From Rubrobacteraceae bacterium (lineage in GTDB: Bacteria > Actinomycetota > Rubrobacteria > Rubrobacterales > Rubrobacteraceae): a DNA stretch of 5,640 bases. The stretch is from assembly GCA_029240775.1 (NCBI GenBank), contig JARDZQ010000139.1:1-5640 (forward strand), in the 5' to 3' direction. Both the position numbers and the translations under genes were made by a program. This document shows, piece by piece, positions 5,525 through 5,640 of the stretch (its first letter is position 1; each line of letters begins with the position of its first letter). The notes beneath the pieces are model-generated. The model was not told the origin of the DNA. It saw nothing but the letters and a program-made list of their open reading frames with translations, and made no database searches.

Positions 5525-5640
5525 GTGGGCGATCGAGCCGTCCCCCGTAGGGCGCGGTGGTGGAAGCCCGGCACCCATCGGGGTGAGAGGATGGGTGCGA
5601 AAGAGGAGGCGAGCGTCAGGTTGTCTTCGGGACCCTACCC
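5525..5640 (+). mobile_element. Possible 5' end of a group II (class C) intron, partial
   Basis: From GTGGG at 5525 the sequence is dense in self-complementary blocks, including a perfect 9-bp stem 5571-5579/5590-5598 closed by the loop GGGGTGAGAG. The string GGGGTGAGAG, and the later AGCGTCAGGTTGTC, resemble conserved pieces near the 5' end of group IIC intron domain I. The element would begin 7 bases after a strong hairpin, as class C introns do. Against it, the first five bases are GTGGG rather than the consensus GTGYG, and the reverse transcriptase gene would lie beyond the window. Alternatives are another structured leader RNA, or the start of a coding region at ATG 5591, for which the ribosome site is poor. 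Confidence 0.35.
5571..5598 (+). repeat. Perfect 9-bp inverted repeat (stem-loop)
   Basis: GCACCCATC at 5571-5579 pairs fully with GATGGGTGC at 5590-5598 around a 10-base purine-rich loop. No T tract follows, so it is not an obvious terminator; it fits a structured RNA. Confidence 0.8.

Noticed and set aside
5471..5640. Known riboswitch classes (SAM, cobalamin, TPP, c-di-AMP) in the 3' end
   Set aside because: Phrases such as AAGCCCGGCA recall SAM riboswitches, but the ordered conserved blocks of none of these classes are present.

Overview
The window is GC-rich, with strongly G/C-biased third codon positions, frequent GTG starts and 4-base GTGA stop/start overlaps. This suggests a high-GC actinobacterium. 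The style of the serine recombinase remnant and of the secreted GGxGxD-repeat protein resembles what I associate with Rubrobacter-like lineages, but genus placement is an inference.

Region 1 (1-2703, + strand) is a compact operon that enters from the left. It holds the 3' part of a FAD-dependent aromatic-type monooxygenase, a 213-aa protein made of two similar halves, a HAD-superfamily phosphatase resembling 5'(3')-deoxyribonucleotidases, a 78-aa small protein, and the first ~50 codons of a RimJ/RimL-type GNAT acetyltransferase. The first three are joined by 4-base stop/start overlaps and are probably translationally coupled. No shared pathway can be deduced. The GNAT gene is cut off near 2690.

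Region 2 (about 2664-4994) looks like decayed accessory DNA. On the minus strand are a short unidentified ORF that reads across the GNAT breakpoint, a large serine recombinase that lacks its catalytic N-terminus and carries at least two internal stops and two frameshifts, and an intact-looking secreted RTX-like calcium-binding repeat protein. Upstream of that last gene are two palindromes built on GAGTA/TACTC, a candidate operator. A 338-base stretch (4397-4734) contains these palindromes but no convincing gene. On the + strand a small charged, helical gene (4735-4994) appears broken by a single-base loss in a C tract.

Region 3 (about 4995-5640) has an AT-richer intergenic stretch with a possible extended -10 promoter, a 90-aa membrane protein, a strong hairpin, and then about 115 bases of structured, non-coding-looking sequence. 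The hairpin, a 7-base gap and a GTGGG start are the arrangement expected for a group IIC intron beside a terminator-like hairpin. I offer this as a testable hypothesis. I found no tRNA, rRNA, CRISPR array or recognisable complete new defence or biosynthetic system.
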